Positions 44,345 to 53,159 of a DNA stretch of 64,000 bases are shown in pieces. Origin of the DNA: Micromonospora sp. RHAY321. Lineage in GTDB: Bacteria > Actinomycetota > Actinomycetes > Mycobacteriales > Micromonosporaceae. The stretch covers positions 186,001 to 250,000 of the forward strand of contig NZ_JAMHIW010000001.1 of the NCBI RefSeq assembly GCF_023896955.1, in the 5' to 3' direction. Positions within the stretch are counted from its first letter, which is position 1; the number at the start of each line of letters is the position of its first letter. The position numbers were made by a program, and so were the translations under genes. The notes under the pieces are model-generated. The model ran no database searches. It was not told the DNA's origin and saw only the letters and a program-made list of their open reading frames with translations.

Positions 44345-44412
44345 GCGGATCTCCTCGTCGGGCAGTCGTAGACCGTCCAGCCTCCACGGACGGGGACAAG
44401 GTGGAGCGCCCT
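44345..44412. repeat. 68-bp direct repeat, copy 1 (cassette trailer)
   Basis: Identical to 45224-45291 except for one base. It starts 9 bp after the upstream stop codon. An internal CCGTCC-N9-GGACGG hairpin (44373-44393) could act as terminator. Confidence 0.8.
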
Positions 44413-44470
44413 GCCGGACGAGTCTCAATGGCGGCTGTCAAGCGTTGGTATAAACGGCCTGCGGGTTAGA

Positions 44471-44580
44471 AGAAGATCAGGGATGGCTGTTCAGGGGTCG
44501 CATCTCTGGTTAGCACGTCTGCTTTGCGGACAGCGCTGGCGTCTGCCAGTGGTCTTGGCTGTGCGGATGGCTGTACGGCC
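44471..44580. repeat. cassette leader repeat, copy 2
   Basis: Second copy of the two leader blocks (44471-44489 and 44553-44580; one mismatch in the latter), with almost the same spacing as copy 1. It probably carries the promoter of the next gene. Confidence 0.65.
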
Positions 44581-44618
44581 GGCCAACGCGCGGTCAGGGA
44601 GAACCCTAGGCTGACGCC

Positions 44619-45218
44619 ATGTCGGCGGAGCGCGAAGTGATTGACCTGAACGAGCACGATCACGAGCCAGCGGAGCCCGGCGGCGCCACCCCCGAGGGCC
44701 TCATGGCCAGACGGAAGATGAATGTATGGCTCGTCGCTGCCTTCGTGGTCGGCGTTGTGCTTGGCGGTGTCGGTGTCAGCGAGCTGCGAGACTCGCGGGA
44801 GGAGCGGGAGCGGAACGCTTCGGTCTCACTCGTGGCCTTCCCTGCATCCATCAGTAGCGGGGGTTCGGACGCCACGGGCGTCCTCCAGATGGACGGGCAA
44901 CTGGCAGTGATCAACGCTGGCCCCGCGCCGATCACGGTTCGTGCGGCTACCGGTCAACGACCCGGCGTCCAGGTCCATGACACCGGCCAGACTCGGCTGC
45001 TGCGCCCCGGCGGTACCGCCTGGATCGATGTCAAGCTGCGCATTGAGTGCTCTATCGCGTTCGGGAGCGAGCCGTTGTCGATACGGTTCTCCGTCGAGAC
45101 CGCCGACCAACAGATCAGAGAGGTCAGCTACCCCGCCGCCGTAGTGGGGAGCGCCTGGCACCGTGAGGCCGAGCAGCCATGCGCGCACCTCGCTGACTTG
45201 GCCAAGCGTGGCAGCTAA
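44619..45218 (+). CDS. single-pass membrane protein (cassette gene 2)
   Basis: 199 aa from ATG 44619. One membrane helix at about 34-54 (NVWLVAAFVVGVVLGGVGVSEL) with a short Glu/His-rich inner part and a beta-rich outer domain holding two Cys in the last 70 residues. No known family. The sequence is unrelated to cassette gene 1 despite the common flanks. Confidence 0.6.
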   Translation: MSAEREVIDLNEHDHEPAEPGGATPEGLMARRKMNVWLVAAFVVGVVLGGVGVSELRDSREERERNASVSLVAFPASISSGGSDATGVLQMDGQLAVINAGPAPITVRAATGQRPGVQVHDTGQTRLLRPGGTAWIDVKLRIECSIAFGSEPLSIRFSVETADQQIREVSYPAAVVGSAWHREAEQPCAHLADLAKRGS

Positions 45219-45223
45219 CGCTC

Positions 45224-45291
45224 AAGCGGATCTCCTCGTCGGGCAGTCGTAGACCGTCCAGCCTCCCCGGACGGGGACAAGGTGGAGCGCC
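45224..45291. repeat. 68-bp direct repeat, copy 2 (cassette trailer)
   Basis: Matches 44345-44412 with one mismatch; begins 5 bp after the stop codon at 45218 and includes the same small hairpin (45252-45272). Confidence 0.8.
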
Positions 45292-45491
45292 CTACTGGAA
45301 CGACCTTGGCCCCGACCGGGGACTGGTAGCCCTTATGGTGCCCGATGAGGTGATCCGCGGGCGGCATCTCTGAGACCTCCCACAGGGGTGTGTGTCAACC
45401 GGCGGCTCCTTGGAGGGCCGGGGTGTGGGGCAGAGCCCAGGGTTGGCGCGGAGCGGGACGGTTGTTACCGGGCTTTGCATCGTCGGCTCTG

Positions 45492-45825
45492 CCGGTCCCA
45501 GTGCCGGAAAGGCTCTGGTCTCGTCGTAGGGCTGGCCGGCGGTCAGGCAGTGGTGGATGCCGAGCATCCGGTTGAACAGGTTGCGTTGAGCGGCGGCGTG
45601 CCAGTCGCCGCGGTCCCGTCGTCGGCGGTAGTGGGCCAGTGCGCCGGGTGAGGTGGTCAGGGCGCAGAACGCCCACTGGTAGCCGACCGAGGCCAGACGC
45701 TGGTTTTTGGCTTGCGGTTGAAGACAACGCGGCTCTTGCCGGAGGCACGAGTGACCGGTGCGGCACCGGCGTAGGCCTTCACGCGCGGGCGGTGGGGAAC
45801 CTCGCCGGGATCGACGACGTTGACC
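45492..45825 (-). pseudogene. IS110-family transposase C-terminal remnant
   Basis: Read leftward: VKAYAGAAPVTRASGKSRVV, then a one-base frameshift near 45712, then SVGYQWAFCALTTSPGALAHY, RRRRDRGDWHAAAQRNLFNRM and GIHHCLTAGQPYDETRAFPAL. These are the last 100 or so residues of IS110 transposases. The DEDD catalytic N-terminus is missing. It shows that this part of the element has been hit by insertion and decay. Confidence 0.75.
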
Positions 45826-45910
45826 CGCCGGTCCTCGACGGGCTTCCCGCCGCCGACCGGTATGGCCTGGCTGCGACCGCTACGCCGAGCGCGCTCCACC
45901 GGGCGCACCC

Positions 45911-46575
45911 GTGTGGGCGAAGTTGACCGCGAGGCAGTGCGACCAGACTCGGTGGGCGTGGTGCAACGGGTACGACGAGGCCGTCGAAGACGAGGCGGCC
46001 CGCCACTGCCGCAGGGTCCTGCACCCCAACGGCGACGATCGGGACGTCAGCCACCTGCACCCCGACCGGGTGCGCCTGGGCGGGCAGGGCGTGTTCGCAC
46101 GGGACTGGGCGTGGACGCCCAACCCGGACGGAGACCTCCGAATTCCGGTCGGCTTCGCCGGCACCCTGGTTGACCGGTGGAACGGGTGGGCGGTGTTCAC
46201 CTGCACTCGGGAGGTGGCCGAGGCGATCGTCGCCGACCAGCAGGAGGCCTGCGGTCGCTACCGGCGGCAGCTCGCGGCTGACGGCATCGGCGAGCGCGGC
46301 GAGCAGATGGTGGACGACTCCTGGCGCGGCTGCGGTTCGACGGTGACGTCCTCGTCGTCGACGAGACGCGGGTGCACGACGACCCGGGCGCCGTCGACCG
46401 CATCATCCCGGACGGGCAGGGCCGCTGCATCGTGATGGGCCGCGCCTGGACGTGGACGGCGGTGCACCCCTACGACTGCGACCGCATTGCCGGCAGCATC
46501 CCCGATCCGCCCTTACCCGAGGCCGGACCCTCGTCCGACACCAACACGGAAAGGAGGCCTGGCGATGCGCGATGA
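45911..46575 (+). pseudogene. frameshifted hypothetical gene
   Basis: The first frame from GTG 45911 (RWAWCNGYDEAVEDEAARH, FARDWAWTPNPDGDLRIPVG) runs to about 46325, where one base seems missing; the next frame continues with RLRFDGDVLVVDETRVHD and RCIVMGRAWTWTAVHPYDCD to the stop at 46575. Repeated AWTW-type motifs suggest two similar halves. The 5' end abuts the IS110 remnant and may be truncated. Function unknown. Its end overlaps the next gene by 11 bp. Confidence 0.6.
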
Positions 46576-46864
46576 CGGCGACGAGTTCGGCGAGTACGCC
46601 CACGAAGAGATCCTGCAGGCCCTCGTGACGCGCCTGCTCACCAGCGGTGACCTGGACCAGCTCTGCGATGACACCGACCTGCCTCACCTGGTGCACGGCG
46701 ACGGCAGCCCCGTGACCATCACGTCCGCCCGCGTCTACCGAGACGCCGGGGTGCTGACCCTCGACCGGGGCGTGTGGCTCGAGCTGTCCGACGGCAACGT
46801 GTTCGGCCTGACCGTGCAGATCTCCGGCCGCCCCTGCGGTGAGGTCACCCTGCACCGCCTGTAG
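46565..46864 (+). CDS. small hypothetical element protein
   Basis: 99 aa from ATG 46565 with AAGGAGG 7 nt upstream. Acidic, soluble: EEILQALVTRLLTSGDLDQL, then beta segments VTITSARVYRDAGVLTLDRG. No known domain. A hairpin follows the stop. Confidence 0.62.
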   Translation: MRDDGDEFGEYAHEEILQALVTRLLTSGDLDQLCDDTDLPHLVHGDGSPVTITSARVYRDAGVLTLDRGVWLELSDGNVFGLTVQISGRPCGEVTLHRL

Positions 46865-46872
46865 CCCCGGCA

Positions 46873-46963
46873 GCGGATCGACTTGATCGATCCGCCGCCC
46901 GGTGCGTTCCTTGTCGTCGCCCGCCAGCGGCGGCACCTGATCGGCAGCCCTTGTGGGCTGCCG
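46873..46963 (+). terminator. two consecutive hairpins
   Basis: GCGGATCGA/TCGATCCGC (46873-46895, loop CTTGA) and CGGCAGCCC/GGGCTGCCG (46942-46963, loop TTGT, then TTGCTGT). They separate the small gene from the MoxR/VWA pair. Confidence 0.65.
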
Positions 46964-47104
46964 TTGCTGTGAGCACCTCACGGTGGTCGGCCGACCCTGC
47001 CGCAGGGCGCGCCCGCCACCGCCCGTCTCCGCCGCGCGGACACCGCACCACGTTGCCCGCGCACCGCAGACGGGTGCGCGGGCCCCTATGACAGGAGGAC
47101 CCAC

Positions 47105-48232
47105 ATGGACCCCGCGACCCCGCCCGCCACCGCCGACACTCCGCCCGACTTGGGTCACGGACGCCGGCCCGGCTACCTCTACCGGCAGGTCGCCGCCTAC
47201 CTGGCCAGCCAGCCGGACCAGTGGTTGAAGGTCGGCCAGGTCACCACCGCGATCGCCGCCCGCTCGAGCGGCGCCGTGTTCGAGGCGTTGAAGAAGATGG
47301 CCGCCGCCGGCTACGCCACCCACTACCCCGGTCCGCACCGCTTTCACATCACCCAGGCGGGCATCGACGCCGCCGGCGCGATGCCCCCACCCGCGCCCCG
47401 CGCGCCCGCCAGCGGTGGCGGCGGGCGGTCGGCGCGGCGGCAGCCGGTCGCCCGGCCGAACGGGGACCTGTACTTCCCGCGCAAGCTCGCCGGCGCGACC
47501 GATGTGGACGTGCTGCGCCGGCTGCGGGACAAGCGCATCCCTGTGCTGCTCTACGGCCCGCCGGGCACCGGGAAGACCGCCCTCGTCGAGGCCGCCTTCG
47601 CAGATCTGCTGACCGTCGCCGGGACCGGCGACACCGTGGTGGAGGACTTCCTCGGCAACTTCATCCCCCTGCCGGACGGCGGGTTCGAGTTCGTCTACGG
47701 GCCGCTCGTGGTCGCGATGCGCGAGGGCCGGGCGTTGCTGGTCGACGACGCCACCCTGATCCCGCCGAAGGTCCTCGCCGTGCTGTACCCGGCGATGGAC
47801 GGCCGCCGGGTGATCACCATTCCCGGCTACCGCAACGAACGCGTCGAGGCCGTCGACGGGTTCTACGTCATCGCCGGACATAACCCTGGTGTGCACGGGG
47901 CGATCCTCACCGAGGCCTTGGCGTCGCGGTTCGACGTGCACATCGAGGTCACCACCGACTGGGACCTCGCCCGCCACCTCGGCGTCCCCTCCCCCGCCAT
48001 CCGGGCTGCCATCGCGTTGAACGCCGACCTGGCCGCCGGGCGCGTCAGTTGGGCGCCGCAGCTGCGCGAGCTGCTCGGCTTCGCCCGCGTCCGCAAGACC
48101 CTCGGCCTGCCCGCGGCGGTGGCGAACCTCGCCGGCCGCGCCCCCGAAGACGACCGCGAGCACGTCCTCGCCGTCCTGCGGCAGCACTTCGGCGCCGACA
48201 CCTCGGCCCTGACCCTCGGCAAGCAACGCTGA
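47105..48232 (+). CDS. MoxR-family AAA+ ATPase with N-terminal winged helix
   Basis: 375 aa from ATG 47105 with AGGAGG just upstream. Residues about 20-85 form a winged-helix-like unit (YRQVAAYLASQPDQWLKVGQV, ALKKMAAAGYATHYPG). After a Pro/Arg linker comes the MoxR-type AAA+ domain: Walker A YGPPGTGKTA (about 151-160), Walker B GRALLVDDATLIPP (about 210-223), sensor 1 in YVIAGHNPG and arginine region ALASRFDVHIEV. MoxR ATPases act as chaperones with VWA proteins, here encoded next at 48247. Role in transfer or stress not known. Confidence 0.88.
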   Translation: MDPATPPATADTPPDLGHGRRPGYLYRQVAAYLASQPDQWLKVGQVTTAIAARSSGAVFEALKKMAAAGYATHYPGPHRFHITQAGIDAAGAMPPPAPRAPASGGGGRSARRQPVARPNGDLYFPRKLAGATDVDVLRRLRDKRIPVLLYGPPGTGKTALVEAAFADLLTVAGTGDTVVEDFLGNFIPLPDGGFEFVYGPLVVAMREGRALLVDDATLIPPKVLAVLYPAMDGRRVITIPGYRNERVEAVDGFYVIAGHNPGVHGAILTEALASRFDVHIEVTTDWDLARHLGVPSPAIRAAIALNADLAAGRVSWAPQLRELLGFARVRKTLGLPAAVANLAGRAPEDDREHVLAVLRQHFGADTSALTLGKQR

Positions 48233-48246
48233 AACGGAGACATCTC

Positions 48247-49845
48247 ATGCCCCTGAGCAGCACTCACGTGCGTACCAGCCATCCCAGCACGACGGGCGGC
48301 GACCCGGACTGGCAGCCGTGGAGCGACGCCTGGACCCGCCACATCCCGGTCCTGACCGACCGACGCGACCTGCAGGTCACCGTCGCGCCCGGCGCCGGCG
48401 GCGACGCGCCGGCCTGCTTCTACCCCGACGCCCGCCGCATCGAGGTCGACGCCACCCACATCGGGGCACCCACCATCACCGACCCGCGCCGCCCCGGCCA
48501 CAAACGCCTCGTGCCCACCGCCTACGGGCTGCTCGTGCACGAAGCCGCCCACGCCACCCACAGCCTGTGGCGCACACCGCCGGGCACCCCACCGGTCGTC
48601 GCCGCCGTCGCGGACCTGCTGGAGGAGTCCCGGGCCGAGAACCGGCAGCGCGGCAGGCGGCGAGCCGACCGGCGGTGGCTGCGCCACGCCGTCACCCACC
48701 TGCTCAACCCCGACGGGGCGCCCGTCGACGACCCGTGGCACGCCGGGCAACTCGCCGCGCTGCTCCTCGCCCGGGTTGACGCCCGCATCATCACCGCCAA
48801 AGACATCACAGGAGTGCGGGCCGCCGTCACCGCCGTCATCGGCCGCCCACGTCTGCGGCAGCTGCGCGACGTGTGGCGGCACGCCCACACCGTGGGTGAC
48901 AGCGAAGGCGAGCAGATGATCGACCTGGCGTGGCGGTGGTGCCGGATCCTCGGCATCGACCCCCACCAGCAACCCGCCCCACCGCGGCCGGATCTTGGGG
49001 TGTTCGCCGGGCAGCTCGCCCAAGCCCTCACCGACTACCTCGCCCACACCGCCGGAGTGACTCCCGCCGAGTACACCGCGCAGCAGGTCGCGGACCGGCA
49101 TGGGCCGCCGGCGACGTGGACGCGCCGCGACCCCACCGACGCCGAACGGGCCGCCGCCCGCCACCTCGCCGCCCGGCTGCGCCGCGCGCGCACCCACCAA
49201 CCCGAACCCGACACCCGGCCCAGCCCGATACCGCCCGGACGGCTCCGCACCCGCCACGCCATCACCGCCAAGGCCCAAGCCGCCGCCGGCACCACGCCCA
49301 CCGCCACACCGTGGCAACGCCGGACCACCCTGCCGCCGCCGAAGCCGGCCCTGCACCTGGCCGTGCTCGTCGACACCTCCGGCTCCATGCGCGCCTACGC
49401 GGCGCCGATGTCCGCCGCCGGGTGGATCCTCGCCCACGCCGCACGCACCAACCAGGCCACCACCGCCATGATCGGGTTCGGCAGCCGCGCCACGGTGCTC
49501 GTGCCGCCACGCCAGCAGCCGGCGAAGGTCCTGCAGATCGCGGCGGTCGGCGGGACCACCGCGTTCATCGAGGCGGTGAAGCTCGCCGACCAGCTGCTGG
49601 GCCTACGCCAGCCAGGGCGGCTGCGGATGCTCGCCGTCGTCTCCGACGGCGACCTACCCGACATCGAACCCGCCCAACGGCTGATCACCACCCTGCACCA
49701 GGCCGGCTGCGCCGTGCTGTGGCTGCGCCCCGCCGACCTCGCCGGACACACATTCCGCCACACCACGACTCTGCTGGCCGCCGATCCCGTGCAGGCCGTC
49801 GACGCCATCGCCGACGCCGCCGTCACCGCCCTCGAACGCGCCTGA
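48247..49845 (+). CDS. VWA-domain protein with HExxH motif
   Basis: 532 aa from ATG 48247, 14 bp after the MoxR stop, with ACGGAGA just upstream. Residues about 90-130 hold LLVHEAAHATHSLW (HExxH, zinc metallopeptidase-like) and EESRAENRQRGRRR. A long helical middle follows. The C-terminal von Willebrand A domain (about 365-530) has the MIDAS motif DTSGSM and VVSDGD. This resembles VWA/CobT-type partners of MoxR ATPases, with an extra peptidase-like part. Whether HEAAH is active is not known; a third zinc ligand is not obvious (candidate Glu in EESRAEN). The pair may remodel or cleave a protein target. Confidence 0.82.
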   Translation: MPLSSTHVRTSHPSTTGGDPDWQPWSDAWTRHIPVLTDRRDLQVTVAPGAGGDAPACFYPDARRIEVDATHIGAPTITDPRRPGHKRLVPTAYGLLVHEAAHATHSLWRTPPGTPPVVAAVADLLEESRAENRQRGRRRADRRWLRHAVTHLLNPDGAPVDDPWHAGQLAALLLARVDARIITAKDITGVRAAVTAVIGRPRLRQLRDVWRHAHTVGDSEGEQMIDLAWRWCRILGIDPHQQPAPPRPDLGVFAGQLAQALTDYLAHTAGVTPAEYTAQQVADRHGPPATWTRRDPTDAERAAARHLAARLRRARTHQPEPDTRPSPIPPGRLRTRHAITAKAQAAAGTTPTATPWQRRTTLPPPKPALHLAVLVDTSGSMRAYAAPMSAAGWILAHAARTNQATTAMIGFGSRATVLVPPRQQPAKVLQIAAVGGTTAFIEAVKLADQLLGLRQPGRLRMLAVVSDGDLPDIEPAQRLITTLHQAGCAVLWLRPADLAGHTFRHTTTLLAADPVQAVDAIADAAVTALERA

Positions 49846-50150
49846 GCAGCACCTGACCCGACGCCGGTCGGACACCGAGCCACCACCTCCCAGCCAACCG
49901 CGTCGCCGACCGGGTCGCGTCCTCGCCGAGCACCAGCGCCGCGGCGGACTTCGCCGCGGCCGCCGGGGCTGGAAACGCCGCCACCGGCATACCGCCGTCG
50001 CTGCCGCACCGCGTCCCGGCCACCATGCCCGCCTCAGCGTTCACAGCCGACCGGCACTCGAGCACCCGACTGTCGTTCGGGTGCCACCGGCGCGAGCAGC
50101 GCCGCCCCTGCCCCCTCTAACAGTCAGCCCTCACAAGGGCACGCCGACAC

Positions 50151-50195
50151 CGCCGTGAGGCCCCGCAGCCGAGCCCGCTGCGGGGCCTCACGGCG
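50151..50195 (+). terminator. 19-bp perfect hairpin upstream of DUF4192 gene
   Basis: Arms 50151-50169 and 50177-50195 are fully complementary with a 7-nt loop, followed by TTGC. The rest of the 387-bp gap 49846-50232 shows no gene. GAAGGAG of the next gene begins about 22 bp later. Confidence 0.75.
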
Positions 50196-50232
50196 TTGCA
50201 CCCCATCTCTCGAACCGAAGGAGTTGTCCCCT

Positions 50233-51258
50233 ATGGCCCACGAGCATCTATCCCGCCTGACCTTGACCGCGGTCGGTGACCTGCTCGCCGTCGTGCCGTA
50301 CCTGTTCGGCTTCCACCCCGGCGACAGTCTCGTCATCGTCGGACTCCGCGCGAACACGATCGCTGTGGCGGGCCGCGTCGACCTGCCCCACCGCGACGAG
50401 ATCCCCGAATGGGTCGACGGTGCCGGCCCACAGCAGCTCACCCTGCTGCGCAACGTCGGCGCCATCGCAGCGATCATCATCGGCTACGGGCCCGCTACCC
50501 ACGTCACCCCCATCATCGACGCTCTCACCTCACAGGTGCGCGACGCGGGCGTCACCGTGCTCGACGCGCTGCGGGTCACCGACGGCCGCTACTACTCCTA
50601 CCTCTGCCAGGAACCAGACTGCTGTCCCGTCGACGGGGTTCCGTTCGACGCCGTCGGCAGTGTCGCCGCCGTCTGGGCGATCGTCGCCGGTCAGAGCGCG
50701 CTGCCCGACCGGGCCGCTCTCGTCGCCAGCCTCGCCCCCACGACCGGCGTCGCCCGCGACGCCGTCACCGCGGCCACCCGGCGCGCACAGAAGCGACGCA
50801 TCACCGCGTTCACCGCAGGCGGCCGCGCGGCGGTCATCCGGGCCGGGCAGAAGGCGGTACGCGAGACGTTCGCCCGCTACGCGGGAGACAGCGTGCTCAC
50901 CGACGACGAGGTGGCCTGGCTGTCCGTGCTGCTGGTCGACACCACGGTCCGCGACGCCGCCTGGCTCGCCACCGACACCGACCCGTCGCACATGGCTCTG
51001 TGGACCGACCTCACCCGCCGCGTCGAACCGGCCCTCGCCGCACCACCGGCGACCCTGCTCGCCTTGACCGCCTGGCGAGGCGGGCTCGGCGCCCTCGCCT
51101 GCGTCGCCCTGGACCGGGCCCTGGCCGCCGACCCCACCTACTTCCTCGCCCAGCTGCTCGACCGCGCGCTGCGCGACGGCCTCCCGCCCACCGTCCTCGA
51201 CGGCTGGCCCGCCACCGACAACCCCACCCCTAGGCCGCCGGGCCCCGGGCAGAAATGA
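50233..51258 (+). CDS. DUF4192 domain protein
   Basis: 341 aa from ATG 50233 with GAAGGAG upstream. DUF4192 signature at the start: AVGDLLAVVPYLFGFHPGDSLVIVGL, then VVGxGP-like GYGPATHVTPIIDAL and DALRVTDGRYYSYLC with CCPVDGVPFD. The C-terminal half is helical (ALTAWRGGLGALACVALDRAL). DUF4192 proteins are common in actinobacteria, biochemical role unknown. It overlaps the next gene by ATGA. Confidence 0.88.
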   Translation: MAHEHLSRLTLTAVGDLLAVVPYLFGFHPGDSLVIVGLRANTIAVAGRVDLPHRDEIPEWVDGAGPQQLTLLRNVGAIAAIIIGYGPATHVTPIIDALTSQVRDAGVTVLDALRVTDGRYYSYLCQEPDCCPVDGVPFDAVGSVAAVWAIVAGQSALPDRAALVASLAPTTGVARDAVTAATRRAQKRRITAFTAGGRAAVIRAGQKAVRETFARYAGDSVLTDDEVAWLSVLLVDTTVRDAAWLATDTDPSHMALWTDLTRRVEPALAAPPATLLALTAWRGGLGALACVALDRALAADPTYFLAQLLDRALRDGLPPTVLDGWPATDNPTPRPPGPGQK

Positions 51259-51590
51259 GCCCTCTCATGGCACTGCACCTCTTCTTTGACCTGACCGCCG
51301 CGCTGCGACTGGCCGAGCACGCCGTCGCCGCACGCGAGCACGGCCCGTCGTTCAGCGAACACGACGACGGCATCGCCTGCCCGGGCGCGCTGGTCTGGGT
51401 CCACGACCACGGCGTCTACCTCATGTCCAGCGGCCTGCCCCGCCTCGACGACCCGGACCGTCCCGGCTCCAGCCTCGTCGTCTACGCCGACGGCTGGAAC
51501 CCCGACACCGACGGGCACCGCCGCGACGCGGACCTCGGCGGCGACGACTTCGCCGATCACCTGCACCTCAGCGACGCACCCACCCACTGA
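51255..51590 (+). CDS. hypothetical element protein
   Basis: 111 aa from ATG 51255, overlapping the DUF4192 stop (ATGA), so co-translated with it. Small, acidic, with HGVYLMSSGLPRLDDPDR and SSLVVYADGWNPDTDG. No known domain. Confidence 0.62.
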   Translation: MSPLMALHLFFDLTAALRLAEHAVAAREHGPSFSEHDDGIACPGALVWVHDHGVYLMSSGLPRLDDPDRPGSSLVVYADGWNPDTDGHRRDADLGGDDFADHLHLSDAPTH

Positions 51591-51700
51591 TCACCGTCCT
51601 GCGCGCCGCCCAGGCCGACGGCTACCCGTGGCTGCACCTGAGCGTCACCGGCGACGCCTACGAGGTGCGAGTCGCTCGCACCCGACACCACCAGCCCTGA
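51587..51700 (+). CDS. possible 37-aa peptide or decayed gene end
   Basis: A short frame (LITVLRAAQADGYPWLHLSV, then TGDAYEVRVARTR) with normal codon use but no standard start; CTG 51587 would overlap the upstream stop. It could be a 3' remnant or a real short gene. Confidence 0.25.
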   Translation: MITVLRAAQADGYPWLHLSVTGDAYEVRVARTRHHQP

Positions 51701-51710
51701 CCAACCACCC

Positions 51711-51752
51711 GCGCGTCTGCCCCGCCGCCCATCTGCCGCGGGGCAGACGCGC
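51711..51752 (+). terminator. Rho-independent terminator, 15-bp stem
   Basis: GCGCGTCTGCCCCGC (51711-51725) pairs perfectly with 51738-51752 and is followed by CCTTTT. The next gene starts 22 bp later. Confidence 0.85.
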
Positions 51753-51774
51753 CCTTTTGAGCACCGGAGACCTG

Positions 51775-52293
51775 ATGAGCACGCCCGACGCGGCCACGCC
51801 GCCACCACCGACCCTGGAATCCGTCCTGCGCGATGCCTGGGCCGCATTCACGCCGACCGAGCCCGCCCCGCTGGGATGGCTCACCCACACCACCGCCCAG
51901 ATCCGCGCCTACCTGCGCGAGCACCACAGCCCGCCCGCGCCACTGCTCCCGGCCGCCGACGCTGGGGCGCGGCTGCGCCGCGAGGTGTGGCGGGCGCTGT
52001 ACGAGGCGGCCAGCACGCACGACATCGATGGTGACGCCGCAGACCGGGTGCTGTGCGCGCTCGACCTGCCGCCGCTGCCCCGGCGCTGGCAGGTACGCCT
52101 CACCCTCCCCGTCCTCATCGAGGTCACCGCCGCCGGCCGTGAGAACGCCTTCGACACCGCCGAAGCCTGCATCGAGACCGCCCTCACCGGCGCGGACCTT
52201 GTCGTGCGGTTCGAGTGGGACGGCGCCGAACGCGACGACGCCAACCCGGGCGACCTCGACGCCACCGCCGCCGAACCAGCCGAGCTGACGTGA
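51775..52293 (+). CDS. hypothetical element protein
   Basis: 172 aa from ATG 51775 with GGAGA 4 nt upstream. The N-terminal part is helical (LESVLRDAWAAFTPTEPAPLGWL, RLRREVWRALYEAASTHDID); the second half is beta rich (RWQVRLTLPVLIEVTAAGRENAF). No known domain. Confidence 0.62.
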   Translation: MSTPDAATPPPPTLESVLRDAWAAFTPTEPAPLGWLTHTTAQIRAYLREHHSPPAPLLPAADAGARLRREVWRALYEAASTHDIDGDAADRVLCALDLPPLPRRWQVRLTLPVLIEVTAAGRENAFDTAEACIETALTGADLVVRFEWDGAERDDANPGDLDATAAEPAELT

Positions 52294-52346
52294 CCGTCGC
52301 CCGCACGCCATCCGCCCGCCCGCCCGAACTCTGAGGAGTCTTCCCC

Positions 52347-53159
52347 GTGACACTGCACCTCATCGGTAAGTACACCGGCCACGACATCCCCGACGACACC
52401 CTCGCCGCCCGCACGCGCGGAGGCGCGCCGGCCGTGCTCGCGGCCGCGCTCGCCGATGCCTGCCATGCCCTCACCGGCACCGAAACGGACCTCGCCCGCT
52501 GCGCCGACACTATCGCCGCCCGCCTCGACGACGTCCGCCGCGCCCTCGCCGCCAGGCCCGGTGAGCCGGCACCCACCATCAACCCGACCGGTGTGCTGCA
52601 AGCTGACGGACCGCGCCTCGATGCGCTGAGCGCGCAACGCGCCGCCCAGATCAGTCATCTCCGGGCCCTGGTCCGTATCTGGCGGGCCCAGCACCAACCT
52701 CACCAGCCGCCGACCGGGGACTCCGCCGACCAGGTCCGGCGCTTCGCCGAGCGCATCGTCGCCGAGATCGACGACGACATCAGCGAAGGGATCGTGCCCG
52801 CCGGCGTCGGCTCGTTCACCGACCTGCACCGCTACCTCGACGCCAACGACTACCTGATCTGCGCCGGCGTCCCCTACGACGGCACCCCGGCCAGCATCGA
52901 CCTCACCCGCTCGGTGCAGGACCTGGTCGTCGCCCGGCTCCGCACACCCGGCCGCCGGTTCTGCACCCACGGCACGTGCACCTTCGCCGCGCACGACCAC
53001 ACCAACGCGCACGGCCCGGACGGCACCGACCTCGACGCGGCCGTGCCCCTGCGCTGCCGGCACTGCGGCCAACCCGCTCACTACGACGCCCGACTGGAGG
53101 ACTACCGCCACGACGACCCCGCCGTACGCGACTGCTTCCTCATCCATCGCGACGACTAA
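52347..53159 (+). CDS. hypothetical protein with Cys/His cluster
   Basis: 270 aa from GTG 52347 with GAGGAG 9 nt upstream. The first 130 residues are helical (LAAALADACHALTGTETDL, LARCADTIAARLDDVRRAL). The C-terminus has CTHGTC and CRHCGQPAHYD, with several His, suggesting a zinc site. Function unknown. Confidence 0.62.
   Translation: MTLHLIGKYTGHDIPDDTLAARTRGGAPAVLAAALADACHALTGTETDLARCADTIAARLDDVRRALAARPGEPAPTINPTGVLQADGPRLDALSAQRAAQISHLRALVRIWRAQHQPHQPPTGDSADQVRRFAERIVAEIDDDISEGIVPAGVGSFTDLHRYLDANDYLICAGVPYDGTPASIDLTRSVQDLVVARLRTPGRRFCTHGTCTFAAHDHTNAHGPDGTDLDAAVPLRCRHCGQPAHYDARLEDYRHDDPAVRDCFLIHRDD

Noticed and set aside
46403-49437. two long minus-strand open frames (607 and 524 codons)
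   Set aside because: Antisense to the MoxR and VWA genes, whose motifs are unmistakable on the plus strand.
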